From Lactuca virosa (taxonomy: Eukaryota; Streptophyta; Magnoliopsida; Asterales; Asteraceae), in NCBI GenBank assembly GCA_928212115.1, contig CAKMRJ010005523.1, positions 145,107,148 through 145,171,147 of the forward strand: DNA of 64,000 nt, in the 5' to 3' direction. Below are positions 29,795 through 41,289 of the stretch, piece by piece. The notes beneath the pieces are model-generated. The model did not search any database and had not been told where the DNA came from. It was given only the letters and a program-made list of their open reading frames with translations. The translations under genes were made by a program, and so were the position numbers. Numbering within the stretch: position 1 is the stretch's first letter; each line of letters opens with the position of its first letter.

Positions 29795-32470
29795 CATCCC
29801 GTTTTAAGTAGAGTAATTAAATAATAAATCAGGAGCCCCGAGAAGTAATTTTTATTATTATTTTATAGTATTAAAGCCCAAAATCAAATAATAATTAGTG
29901 GGGTGTCGGTTTCGGGAAGCCAAATGACAAGAATGGAAGTTCTGGGGGTGGATTGGTAATTTTTGAACTTATTGTGAAAGGATTTTTAAAAGGAAGGGAC
30001 TAAAGGAGTAAATTTCGGATTGAAGTTGAAAAGACTCTTATGGGGAGGGACCAAATGTGTTAAAATGCACATGTTTGGTGGTGGACACCGGTTGAACCCG
30101 TCACCCTCTTTCAGCCAACATATATATTCATAATACACCCCATACTAACCCTAACCCTAATAGAGATGGTAGCCGCCACCACCCTTCTTATCCAACTCAG
30201 CCGCACCACCCATACGCCGCCTTTCACCACCGGTGTCGTCCCACTGCCACTGAAGACGTGAGCCGCCACCAGTCGTCGTCATGAAGTCATTCAGCCACCA
30301 AAGCCAACCACAAACCTCTTGCCGGCAAACCGCAATCGACTGCCTTCACTTCGTCGCCGCCGATGGACGCTGCTGCTGCTCGCCGTTAGTCTTCGCGAGT
30401 GCCGCTACCGTCACCTTCAGTCGTATCTTCTCTCCGTTTTCCCACTCGCTACGCTCAGATACGCACGTCGCCACCACAACTCCAGACGACCCTCTCCTTC
30501 AGTGCTCCGGTTGACGTCCGCCACCAGTCATGGCTGCCTGGATGCGCATTCAACAACCTCGTTCAGGCGGGTGGTTTTTGCTAGCCGGATGCAATGTGGG
30601 TGCTCTATTTTGGCCGGAAACATCACAGACACCACCATGGCAGCCCACCATGGTGGTCGTTATCATGCTGCCGCCTCCGTGCGCCACCGTGAGGTGGGTG
30701 GTCGAGTTCAATTCCGAGAAAAAGTCGTACTTAGTGTGTGTATTTCTGTTATAAGGGCGTGTGTGTGTTTTGGTTTGGCCAGAAAGCCAAGAAGACCACC
30801 ACCACCACTTACCACCACCGGCCACCACAATGGTGGCTGTGTGTGTGTGTTTTATTAGATTAATGTGTGAGTGTGTCATTCGGATTTGGTTGTAAACTGT
30901 AATCGATGCCGGAATAATAATTGAAAAACTTGAAACCACCACCGTGAGGTGGTGGTTGCCGCCTCTTGCCGCCACCGGCCGCCGTGTCGGGTGGCGGTGT
31001 GCTTTGATTGCGTTTGGACCTCGCTTGGGGGATGTTTGGACAATGTGGGACCAATGAAACCCTAGTGGGCCCAATAGAACCCTAATGAGCCAATAAGGCC
31101 CAATGTGACCTAAAAGCCCAACCAATGGACTAATGAACTAGTATTGGGTTAGAAAATCCTAATTAGGGTTTGGAAAACCCTAAGGGCATAAAACCCAACT
31201 TGTGGAAATTGATCGGGACTCACACACGAGAATTATTTAATAAACTTGAAATATTAAATAATAATCATTGGCAAACTAACTTAAGGCAAGAATGGACTTC
31301 ATGGATTAAGTCCTTAATGGGTTAAGTAAGAACACTTAACCCTGATAATCATTTCATGAGAAAACCCTAATTTTGGGATTATAGGCTTGGACTTATCGGG
31401 ACCCACATTTGGGCCATTGGAATGGAATTGTGCATTAAGCCCAATCACACCATATGTTGGGCTTTGGCCTATTACTTGACTTTTAGGTCTTTGGAGTGTG
31501 AGTTGGACCTTGGGCTTGGAACCCAATTATTAATTGGGTATTGTTTGATGTTGACAGCTTGGGATTCTGTCAACCAGCAGTTGGAGTTTTGTCTGCGGGA
31601 CTTCAGCAGTGCCAGGTGAGTTATCCTAACTATACTCAAGGGTCTAAGGCACCAAGGCCGGCCCTTTGAATTGTTATATGGTTATGTTATGCTAGTATGA
31701 TCTGTTACGTCGGTATCCTAGAGGGTAGGATAATATTATATGATATGTAGTATGATCTGTTAGATCGGTATCCTGGTAGATGGGATGGTGTTATGTGCTA
31801 TGTGGTATGATCCGTTAGATCAAGTATTGTCTATAGACTGTTATGTGATTATCTGTTATACGTGCACATGTTTGTTTGGCGGTTGAGGCTTATCTGCTTC
31901 GCGCGAAAGCCAATAGACCTGGGCATTCCAACCTATTGGTTGAGGGCCGTGAGTATTCCATCCCGAGGATGATTGGACTCATAGTGTGTTGGCATTCCAA
32001 CCTGTTGGTTGAGGGCCTGGGGTATTCCAACCTGATGGTTGATTGGACCCATAGTGTGTTGGCATTCCAACCTGTTGGTTGAGGGCCTGGGGTATTCCAA
32101 CCTGATGGTTGATTGGACCCATAGTGTGTTGGCATTCCAACCTGTTGGTTGAGGGCCTGGGGTATTCCAACCCGATGGTTGATTGGACCCATAGTATGCT
32201 GTTATGATTATATGTATATTGTTGTGGGTATGGGTATTTTGGGGGAACTCACTAAGCTTTTGGGCTTACAGTTTCAGTTTATTGTTTCAGGTGCATCAGG
32301 GGATCGTGACAAGGCAAAGGTGTGATCGTACAGCTCCTCATAGTCCATGATTTTATGATTTGATTCTGGGGATACTCTGATGATTAAACTATTTTGAAAA
32401 CAATTTGTAATAATTTAATGGTTTTAAATGTTCTAAAAAGTTTTAAATTGACTTGAATTTTATGGGTGTT

Positions 32471-32473
<3 letters not shown>
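29790..32473 (+). mobile_element. Solo LTR (2,684 bp) of a Gypsy-type family
   Basis: It starts TATAACATCCCG (TG decayed to TA) and ends GGGTGTTACA, with TA repeat on both sides. Its 3' third (GGGGGAACTCACTAAGC..., CAGGTGCATCAGGGGATCG) is clearly related to the LTR of G1. No PBS or PPT adjoins it, so it is a solo LTR. CCACC-rich open frames at 30281-31125 lie in its transcribed part and are not convincing genes. Confidence 0.8.
31921..32200 (+). repeat. 70-bp tandem repeat, four units
   Basis: Units begin at 31921, 31991, 32061 and 32131 (GGCATTCCAACCTGTTGG...). The first unit is diverged and the last three are almost identical. Each unit contains two related half-units (GGCATTCCAACCTG and GGTATTCCAACCTG). 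Confidence 0.95.

Positions 32474-32513
<40 letters not shown>
32474..32513. repeat. (TA)n microsatellite
   Basis: TA run continuing after the solo LTR. Confidence 0.95.
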
Positions 32514-32516
<3 letters not shown>

Positions 32517-32542
32517 AAAGTATATGTCTATTTTTAAGTGAT

Positions 32543-32697
32543 TATTCATATATGAATATATTTCTATATTCATATATGAATATACTTATTCATATATGAA
32601 TATAATATGTTCCGTCGTCTCGGTACCCCGGAGCGCTTAAGCGGCAGATTTGAAATATGCGAAAATATACTTACCTTTATATTCATATATGAATATT
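32543..32697. repeat. Cluster of TATTCATATATGAATA palindromes
   Basis: Four 16-bp perfect or near-perfect palindromes at about 32543, 32567, 32588 and 32678 in the right arm of the fold-back element. A related copy (ATATTCATATGTGAATAT) lies at 29594-29611 in the left arm. Confidence 0.9.
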
Positions 32698-32807
32698 ACA
32701 TTCTTCTGTCGCGCCAGTACGTGGGAGAGTTTTGTGGTAAAAAGAAATATATGGTCTAGATTTGTTCTCGCGTTGTCGATTTTAAAATTGTTCTCATTTG
32801 AATCTTC

Positions 32808-32812
<5 letters not shown>

Positions 32813-32856
<44 letters not shown>
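32813..32856. repeat. (TA)n microsatellite
   Basis: TA run at the right edge of the fold-back element; element A LTR resumes after it. Confidence 0.95.
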
Positions 32857-32863
<7 letters not shown>

Positions 32864-33006
32864 TATAAGTACAAAAATATTTATATAATTAAATAAAGTA
32901 AAATCATGTCATATAGATTCATCCTACACATGTCACAGATAATAGACACATATATCATTTATTCATCTAAATACTTCATATCTATGTGTAAGATGAAAGT
33001 AACAAT

Positions 33007-33353
33007 TGAAGAGAGTTTGAATCGAGTGTTTGTATTGAGTTTACGAAATGAATTCAATGATAAAAAGCATTAAGAACACAATCATAAATAAGTTATGTTT
33101 GGCTCATTAAAGGTCTGGAAGAGTACAAAGTTCTTGAGAGAGAAAGTGAGCAAAGTGCCCAAAAGCTACTCTCAACCTCTACACTAACTTTATTTATAGA
33201 GTGTTACAGACCAACAAAAAGAATGTAAGGACTAGACATTACATTTCGAAAACATATACTGCCTTACAAAATACATACATAGCGAAGGCTAGATTTCGCA
33301 ACAAAACAGAGCTAAAGAATTTCGACATCTCCCTAGACATTTCGAACCCTACA
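33007..33353 (-). mobile_element. 3' LTR of Copia element B (347 bp)
   Basis: On the plus strand it reads TGAAGAGAGTTTG...CCCTACA and matches 54179-54524. The flanking 5 bp are ACAAT (33002-33006) against ACTAT after the right LTR (54525-54529), one mismatch. The undisturbed site in element A's other LTR reads AACTATGCACTC, so ACTAT is the original target. A minus-strand TATA (TATAAATA) lies at 33191-33199. Confidence 0.95.
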
Positions 33354-33364
33354 ATCTCCCCCTT
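33354..33364 (-). other. Polypurine tract of element B
   Basis: ATCTCCCCCTT on the plus strand is AAGGGGGAGAT on the minus strand, touching the 3' LTR. Confidence 0.9.
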
Positions 33365-33381
33365 AGTGAGAAGTGTCGAAA

Positions 33382-36049
33382 TCAAGTCATCAGCTTCATG
33401 GTCTGGAAAAGTACCTTGCGAATCTCCATATACCAAAGAATAGTCTTCCGAATTTCAGCCTTGTGACTTTCATTATTCTTTTTGAAATTATTGATTCGTA
33501 CAAGCAGGCTTGTATACTGAACATTTGTGTACCTCTCAACATCATGAACTTGGAACAAAAACTTCGTCATTTTCTAGTTCTTGTTCTTTCCAACAAACAC
33601 TGCCCCCAGAGGCTTATGAACGATTTCTCCATCTTCATATTTTTCAATATTGATCTTCCCCTTTAACAAGTATTGGGTAACTTTTGAAGTCTTGTGGACG
33701 GCCGTGGCAAGCTCGATATCAGTGATTGAGAGGCAGTCATAGTAACTATCGATGAATACTTTGATATGAGCGAAGCCGATAAGGAAATCATCCTTGTTAT
33801 TCGCAGGTAGTTTCATTACATCCACATTTCTCAAGAGTATCGTCACCGTAACCAAGTCATTTAGGTTCATCAATGGGAAGTTGGCAATAGAGAAGTCACA
33901 AACTACATTGTTCGCTCTTACAACAACAAAGAGAAAGTTTTGCAGAATGCCTTCGTAACCTTAATGATCTTGACAGATGACCAGATCTCCTCTTCGCCTT
34001 TTCTCAAGACCGCATGAAATATTATCTTCATTCTTTTATATTCCTCTTTGTATTTGAAGCGATCAACCATCTTGTATTGATGAGAAATATAGGGCATATG
34101 ATTAATGGGAAAATCGAGTTGGTTAAAGTCAGTGTTTTCAACATCATAACTTTTCTTTGGAGTTTTTCGAAAAACATCCAACTTTTCTAATGAAACAACT
34201 TGTTCAATCGTTTCATAGCACCAGTGTTTGGTGGATCATCCTTAATCAGACCTGGAGGGTCATTCTGTCTTTGCCTTAGAATGCTAGTGATTTGTCGTTT
34301 TCTTTCAATTTCCAACTCTAACTTTTTCTTCTTATCTTCTTTAGTAGGAGTTCTATCAATGCCTTTACCTTTATCTCCTTGGTTGTCTTTCAAAGGAGGT
34401 GGAATTGATTTCGAACCTGAACCCCCAATACTTTCTCCAATCACAATGCTTTTCGTTATCAGCCTTGATGTTGTAGTTGTTGAAGTTGTTGTCAACGAAA
34501 CTGGAAGTGATGTATGTATTTGCGTAGACATCACCTTCCCAACAACTTCAACCTTATCACCATCTTTTGATAATCCGACCCCTACGCATCCTTTTTCTCC
34601 CCCTTGCACCACATGTTACGCTTGTGCAGCAGTCGTTGGTAACAAAAGAGCCAAATCAAGGATGGGAGGAAGTTCCTTCTTGAGATTCGCTTCAATGGAC
34701 AAAATCATCTAATTGATTGAAGCTTAGGAAATAGAGGATTAGTTCGAAGTAGAAGCTTTCTATATGGACTCCTTAATGTTTTTCAACAAATCTTTCAGCT
34801 TTTCAAAAACTTTGGAATCCGTTGTTGTCTTGGCTTCCATCTTAGTTGAATGAGCAGTATTATAATCATCAAGCTTCGTTATGGCTTCAGCATTGACATC
34901 CACTTTGCCATGAAGAACAGAGTAATTCTTATCTATCTTCTCCACTTCTTTTTCCATATCTATCTTTAGCTCTACTACCTTGAGATTAACCGATTCTTCC
35001 AACTTCTTAATCTGTTCCACAAAACGTTCATGATGTTCTTTAGCAACGTCACGAAGCTATGTAATTTCGTATTCATAATTTTGGGCATGATGCTTCAATC
35101 GTTCGACATGTTGTTGCTCAAAGGTCTCTATCACACTTTTAAGGCGATTATCCTGAGATGAGCATGTATTCCATTACAACTCCAAAAACAGAGTTTCATC
35201 CTCTAGTGTCAGCTTGAATCTGTAATAGAGATTTCAGTTTGTTATTGAGAATCTGGAACTGCTTGCCTGACATAACCATGTTATTAGGAATGTTATCTTC
35301 TTCTGGATTAAACTGCAAATCTAAAAACAACACCATGATTTCATCATCATTAGGATCTTCATCATGTATTATTCTCTTTGGCTCTATGGATTGTGAAGAG
35401 AAAAGAGTAGCTATGGGTTCATGCATGATGTTTGAAAATGTTGGTGAGATTGTTGACACCGGAAGTGTTGATGGGTTTGGAGAAGATAATGGTGGTAATG
35501 AGGTCGAAGTATCAAGAACTGTGGTTTCGATGGTAGGAGAGAGAATGAGTAAGGTAACAATAGTAGAGGTTTCGAGATGTGATGTAGCAAAGGCGTCGCT
35601 GTGCATCATCACTTCAACCATGGTTACATTTGTGTCCATATCAGATATGTTAACAGTGATGCCTGAGGTTCGAACATGCTCTGTAGTTGACTTGATTAAC
35701 GAAACCTTGGGTGGTATGACCGGGGTCTTCATAGGGATGGAAGTAGATAGAGGATCACTCAAATTGGTGGTTGTATCCGTATTAGATACGTATACATTGC
35801 TACCAGGATTTCCAGTCTCCTCGAAAATCAAATTGACAGGAGAATCCCTTTGAGGTGAACCAAAGCCAGTATAATCATGATGAACGTCTGACCTTTCGCT
35901 TTCACTGCCTTGATCTGTTTCTACAACGACTTTGTTAAGTGGGTCTTCCGGTTGCTTATTCTTTTTCTTGATCTTTTTAACCATTTCACAAGCTTTGCGT
36001 TTCTTAGAAGCAGGTGACATAGGAGCAGGAACATCACAAATGTGCACAC
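33382..36049 (-). pseudogene. ORF-X of Copia element B, C-terminal part (unknown function)
   Basis: Second part of a very long reading frame downstream of pol, same orientation, ending about 20 nt before the polypurine tract. Read on the minus strand it contains, in order: a Lys-rich, nuclear-localisation-like stretch (SPASKKRKACEMVKKIKKK, about 35980-36030); a long Ser/Thr/Pro-rich low-complexity region (35400-35950); an acidic patch (DEDPNDDEI, about 35335-35365); a charged heptad-rich segment predicted to be coiled coil (IKKLEESVNLKVVELKIDM, about 34770-35020); a basic segment (KKKLELEIERKRQ, about 34300-34345); and a globular C-terminus (EIRKTILWYMEIRKVLF, about 33400-33450). Stops and frameshifts near 35196, 34757, 34613, 34184 and 33900 break it. 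It resembles a hypothetical protein family I recall from composite-family genome annotations; no enzymatic motif is visible. Confidence 0.7.
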
Positions 36050-36803
36050 TGTTGGGTTTTGAGCATTCTAACACTCCTATGGTCTACATGCAACCCTATA
36101 AACCTTGGATCTATGTTTTCTCTATTATACATGCAAATATTAACTATTCCAAGGTTTCATCCTAACTAGCATATTATGAAGCACCTATACTACAAAGTTC
36201 TAGTTAGATGACATACCTTTTGATGTAGTTTAATGTCTTCAAGCTTTAAGAGCTTAGCCCCAATAGTGTGGAAGCCTCAAATGGAATCACAAATCACCAA
36301 AACACCTTGGAAGAACTTGAGAGAATATGTATGCACACTAAAATCGACCCACTCTTATTTTCACACAGTTGTGCCAATTTTGTGAGCCAAGGACCCCTTT
36401 ATATATTATGGAGGATTAGGGTTACATCCATGTAAACCCTAATACCCATGACCTTTCATTTCCTAGGATCCATGGGTTAAAGCTCCATGGACTATCCATG
36501 AAGACTTAGCCCAACCTAAATGAACTTGGCCCACTACACATATATATCTAAGAGTCCATATTTAATTAGTTCCTTTTGATCACTTAATTAATTATAAATT
36601 AATTGTTGATCAATACTAATTAAATAATATGATTATATATTAATATATTAGAACTTATAATATATTAATAGAAATCATAAATATACTGTTCTCAAAAGAC
36701 TATCCATATAAATTGTGCCGGTGAAGTGCAACCCAAATGGACCATGCCGGGTCGGGTCAAGTACATACGAAATATAGTTATGGACTTAGACATTAATCCA
36801 ACA
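36050..36803 (-). mobile_element. 3' LTR of element C (754 bp)
   Basis: TGTTGGGTTTTGAGC...TTAATCCAACA, near-identical by eye to 40538-41289. It is followed by GTCTCCCACTTGG, which is a purine tract (CCAAGTGGGAGAC) on the minus strand. A minus-strand TATA-like motif (ATATATAAAG) is at about 36406-36416. Confidence 0.95.
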
Positions 36804-39800
36804 GTCTCCCACTTGGATAAGTCTAAAACTATTATTGAGTATGACTTCAAAACCTAACTGGCAATCGTAGCTCTTAAAGCCGCTGTCGAACTCTGACCTT
36901 GTCAATGACCTGTCCATTAGATAAGGGATCATATATTCCTCCATTCTAGATATCATATGGACTGAGACATGGATTATAATCATTCTCTCTGTCCATTTGT
37001 TGTTTCCCAATTTTCGATTTATGATGACTGACTGATTGAACAAATCAAATCAGTCCTGGCTTGGCCAAGCACTCACATGTGTCATCGCTAAATCATCGAG
37101 GGGCCCACAAATATCGCTTTTATCCCGAAGGTAAAAGGAATGGATAAACTTCGACTCATATGGCTTGTTCTACTACTTGTTGAATCATACACAAAGACAC
37201 GTTTTATAACATCGAGTTACCAAATGCGTTTTCGTGCAATCAATGTATAAGCAACTCATAGTAACAACTCATATCTCTAGGTTTGAAGAATATAAGATAT
37301 TATCGTCTCATGATCACTCGTGATAAAATCCATGAAGTGATTCAAATGAGCGCGGGTTGAATCCAATACTCAGAACTTATGAGCACTCATGAGTGTTGTA
37401 GCACCACTTTGTCCACCAACTTGGACCTCTACAAACCAACCCATGACAGTCTTGATTCATATCTACTTCCAACATATGACCGACTGTGGATGGTTTGAAT
37501 AACTTAATCATTCAGGAAGAGCGACTTAGTTATTCTGGAAGTCAAAACATGCAAAGTGAAACACAAGAATAAATGAATAAAATATGGTATCAAACCCTAT
37601 GAATATAAATAAACACTTTTATTTATCACCATACTGATTACTCATTATTCATTGTTTCGGTTTTATCAACTTTATACTTGAATTAAAAACACTAGTTGTC
37701 CCATGCTCCAAGCATGTACACTATGTTTTTCTTAAACAATAGCTTTGCCATACACCAAGTATGCACTCTATGTTTGTCTATGATCCTTACTTTGTAAAAT
37801 AAACCAATTGAACATAATTTCAATGATTCTAATTTCACACTCCCAAATCCTTATCGAAAAATGTGAGAATTTCAAATTCCTATCATTTATCGAAATCTGT
37901 TTAGATTTTAAACTTATATGTACTGACCCTCCTGTAATGAATATGTACAAAGTCACAAAGACTTGTCAATAGTCATTATAAGGTATTCCAATGGAGATCA
38001 ACTCCATGGAAACTAAGTCTCATATTCAAAGTACATTGCTTTGGACATGCTTCTTGCATTAAGTTTTCTAATCTTACACAGATAACTTCCACCTATGGAG
38101 ACAACTCCATATTCTCATTTTGACTATCACTTCTGAATAAGAGATGCCTCTTTTCAGAATATGTCAATATGGTCCTTCCAAAATTAGCACTATACTTCCA
38201 ATTGTCCCTGAGCAACCAATCTTTGGTAAACCTCAGATTGTCCTCGACAATTGCTTAATCATTTTAGTCATATCCAATTCTAGACCTTTTCCCTTCTTAA
38301 TGCCTCTGGGCATTTGGAAAAATTTTGAAATGGCAAATATTATAGCACATGCAATCGATCCTGTACCGAAAGCAAATGGTATATGATTCATGATGTCTCA
38401 CATAAAGACATGATTCTAGACCAGTCTTTTGCTACAATATTTTTATTTGCCATGTTTTCAAAATTTGACTATGAAGAGGGATGCCGTAATCATAATCGAA
38501 TTTTGAGAACGCAATATATAGAATTTCCTTAAGTTGAACCAATCCAACATGAAATTCATATATATATTCTTGACTAAAGATGATTAAGGTCTCAATCTAA
38601 GCCTTTAGAACTGAAATGAAGTATATCCTCTCCCTTAATTATAGCAAACAACTTTTTCAATCCCTGCAGCCTCACGAATTGAAACTTTTGTTTTCTATAA
38701 TTAACATTGCTAACTTGCAACACTAACAATAATTATCATGCTCCCACTAACATGATGATTATTAGCATAACACTTATGCTCCCACTAGCTTTGACATGTA
38801 CTCAGAAATCAGCTGGACTTCTAGAAATCAATACTTTATTGACTTTCTTACCAAAGTTCAGATTTCTGATACGAGATGCTTTGATAAAACTTTATCAAAA
38901 TCATACACCTTTCCTTAGATAGCATGCATGTGTGTCTAAACAATTTTAGAACTATGAAAAGGGATGTCGTAATCATAGTCTCAATTGTTTAGACCTTTTG
39001 CCATCTGCTTCAAATCTACTTGGTGGAAGTGTTTCCTCACCATCATTTCATGAATCGGAGAGAAACCTTATGACCCTTAGATTTTATGGTGTATGTGTTC
39101 TTATCCATGTGAATCGTCAAAACCATAGTCACAAGACAAGGATAATGACAAATCCAAACTCATATGGACCGAACTTATGCAATCTTAACTTCTTGCCACC
39201 TGGCAGTACAGGGCCTGCCATTGCTTCCAAGTTGTTATGCAACCAATTGAGAACTTTCAGAACTCCTATGCAAAGCCAACTTTAACTGGAATGGGCACAG
39301 AATATGTCAACACGATAGGTTATAAACCTCAAGTCGTGTGCTAGTGAAGAACCTCAGGTTTTATTCTTGATTAGTTCTTGAAATTCTTTTTAGGATCTTT
39401 AAGACTCCCACTATCCTCTTGACATATACGACTATCTTGCCAAATATTCAAGAGATAGTGCGGATTCTTTATCAAGACCAACACTTCACACAATTGGCCT
39501 TAGTTGGTCTTTGTTTTATCCAAAACATCACAACTTACCAATTTCAAATGTACAAGAGTAGGACACTTTTACTCTTACATTTGACAAGTGTTTTAAACCT
39601 TTCTTTAAGATATGTCACTCAAGTTACAATCTTGGAGTATGACTCTAAGAATTGTTTTGGAACGAAGTATGACTCATCTTCCTGATCTAACCATTTCAAC
39701 AATTCATGACTCCTCTTCTTAGTCATAATAATGCACTAAGATGACCTTTAGAGGACTAATTGTGATATGATTTCTAAATCATTAAGATGATCACAAACAT

Positions 39801-40537
39801 GATACTAAAGTACTCTCCCATCTTTTCAGATTTGAGAAACTTTTATCTTTCTGCCTAATTTGATTCTTCCCATTCGTTCTGCCATACATTGAGACTTTTC
39901 CAATGTTTCAGAATTATACTTAAACTTGTAAGTATAACCATATTTACTAAACTTTAGTAAATCAAATAGTCTTAACGAGCTTTGTGGTGGACATGACCAG
40001 TGCACAAGAATGTGTACTCGATCCCTTTAGTCCTTCACTTGACTCACACATCCATGTGAACAAGTAATTAGTCTTGATTTTCCAATGCTTGAAAGTTCTC
40101 ATTCATCATACTATTCAACTTGCATGATTCCAAGTTTCGGTCCAATTGAAACTTGGGCGATGAGGAACTTTCCTGATTTGGTAAATTTAGACACTACCAC
40201 AAATGAAAGAATCAAATCCATTTTCCAATATTGCTGTCAATGGAATCATATAAGCAACAATTTTCCACAAATGCCATTGTAAGGATACTTCAAACTTTTA
40301 GATCAAACTTTTAAAACTAATAAAATAATCATATCATTTTATCTTTTACTAAATTTGACCTAATTCAACTCATATAGCAAATGATTCAAAATTTTCAAAT
40401 AATTAGTTTTTCACAAAAACAAGTAATTATTTTAAAATTTGACAAACGTCATATTTTTTTTTCTTTTTTTTTTCCAACTTTGAAAATAAAACATTTGCAT
40501 CAATATAATAGAAAACAACCCATGGCTCTGATACCAC
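36804..40537 (-). other. Interior of element C, no coding domain recognised
   Basis: 3.7 kb between the LTRs without gag, protease, integrase or RT motifs on either strand. Short frames (38144-38386, 38998-39285, 39419-39685 and others) show no known domain. A phrase of the type GAAGAGGGATGCCGTAATCAT recurs (about 38474 and 38957), as do TGCTCCCACTA motifs (38738, 38778). Mobilisation would need proteins from a related autonomous element. Confidence 0.75.
40525..40536 (-). other. Primer-binding site of element C (initiator tRNA-Met)
   Basis: GCTCTGATACCA on the plus strand, TGGTATCAGAGC on the minus strand, adjacent to the right LTR start at 40538. Confidence 0.9.
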
Positions 40538-41289
40538 TGTTGGGTTTTGAGCGTTCTAACACTCCTATGGTGTACATGTAACCCTATAAACCTTGGATCT
40601 ATGTTTTCTCTATTATACATGCAAATATTAACTATTCCAAGGTTTCATCCTAACTAGCATATTATGAAGCACCTATACTACAAAGTTCTAGTTAGATGAC
40701 ATACCTTTTGATGTAGCTTGATGTCTTAAAGCTTTAAGAGCTTAGCCCCAATAGTGTGGAAGCCTCAAATGGAATCACAAATCACCAAAACACCTTGGAA
40801 GAACTTGAGAGAATATGTATGCACACTAAAATCGGCCCACTCTTATTTTCACACACTTGTGCCAATTTTGTGAGCCAAGGACCCCTTTATATATTATGGA
40901 GGATTAGGGTTACATCCATGTAAACCCTAATACCCATGACCTTTCATTTACATAGGATCCATGGGTTAAAAGCTCCATGGACCATCCATGAAAGCTTAGC
41001 CCAACCTAAATGAACTTGGCCCATTCCATATATATAAGAGTCCATATTTAATTAGTTCTTTTTGATTACTTAATTAATTCTAAATTAATTCTTGATCAAT
41101 ACTAATTAAATAATATGATTCCATATTAATATATTAGAACTTATAATATATTAATATAAATCATAAATATACTATTCTCAAAAGACTCTCCATATAAATT
41201 GTGCCGGTGAAGTGCAACCCAAATGGACCATGCCGGGTCGGGTCAAGTACATACCAAATATAGTTATGGACTTAGACATTAATCCAACA
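40538..41289 (-). mobile_element. 5' LTR of element C (752 bp)
   Basis: TGTTGGGTTTTGAGC...TTAATCCAACA. It differs from the left LTR only at scattered positions, so C is younger than its host B, whose reading frames are more degraded. Confidence 0.95.

Larger units (their letters stand above)
36050..41289 (-). mobile_element. Element C: non-autonomous LTR retrotransposon (5,240 bp), TSD CACAC
   Basis: LTRs at 36050-36803 and 40538-41289 bound a 3.7-kb interior. CACAC is duplicated perfectly at 36045-36049 and 41290-41294. The PBS next to the right LTR and the polypurine tract next to the left LTR show minus orientation. It interrupts ORF-X of element B: removing 5,245 bp (element plus one TSD) leaves both halves in the same frame. 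Confidence 0.95.

Noticed and set aside
30281..31125. Pro/His/Arg-rich open frames in a CCACC-rich region
   Set aside because: The region lies inside a solo LTR (29790-32473), has open frames on both strands from its composition, and shows no known domain.
31890..32192. Repetitive open frames reading GWNTPGPQPTGWN
   Set aside because: Pure read-through of the 70-bp tandem repeat, whose length is not a multiple of three, so several frames stay open by chance.
31921..32200. CRISPR-like regular repeats
   Set aside because: Units are contiguous 70-bp tandem copies without unique spacers, in a plant LTR; no CRISPR array is plausible.
35239..35853. 204-residue plus-strand open frame
   Set aside because: It is antisense to ORF-X of element B; the minus-strand frame has the coherent domain order and the matching promoter and element orientation.
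36804..40537. Search for RT or integrase motifs in element C
   Set aside because: No YVDD-type box, integrase zinc cluster or CCHC knuckle was seen on either strand, so no coding call is made.
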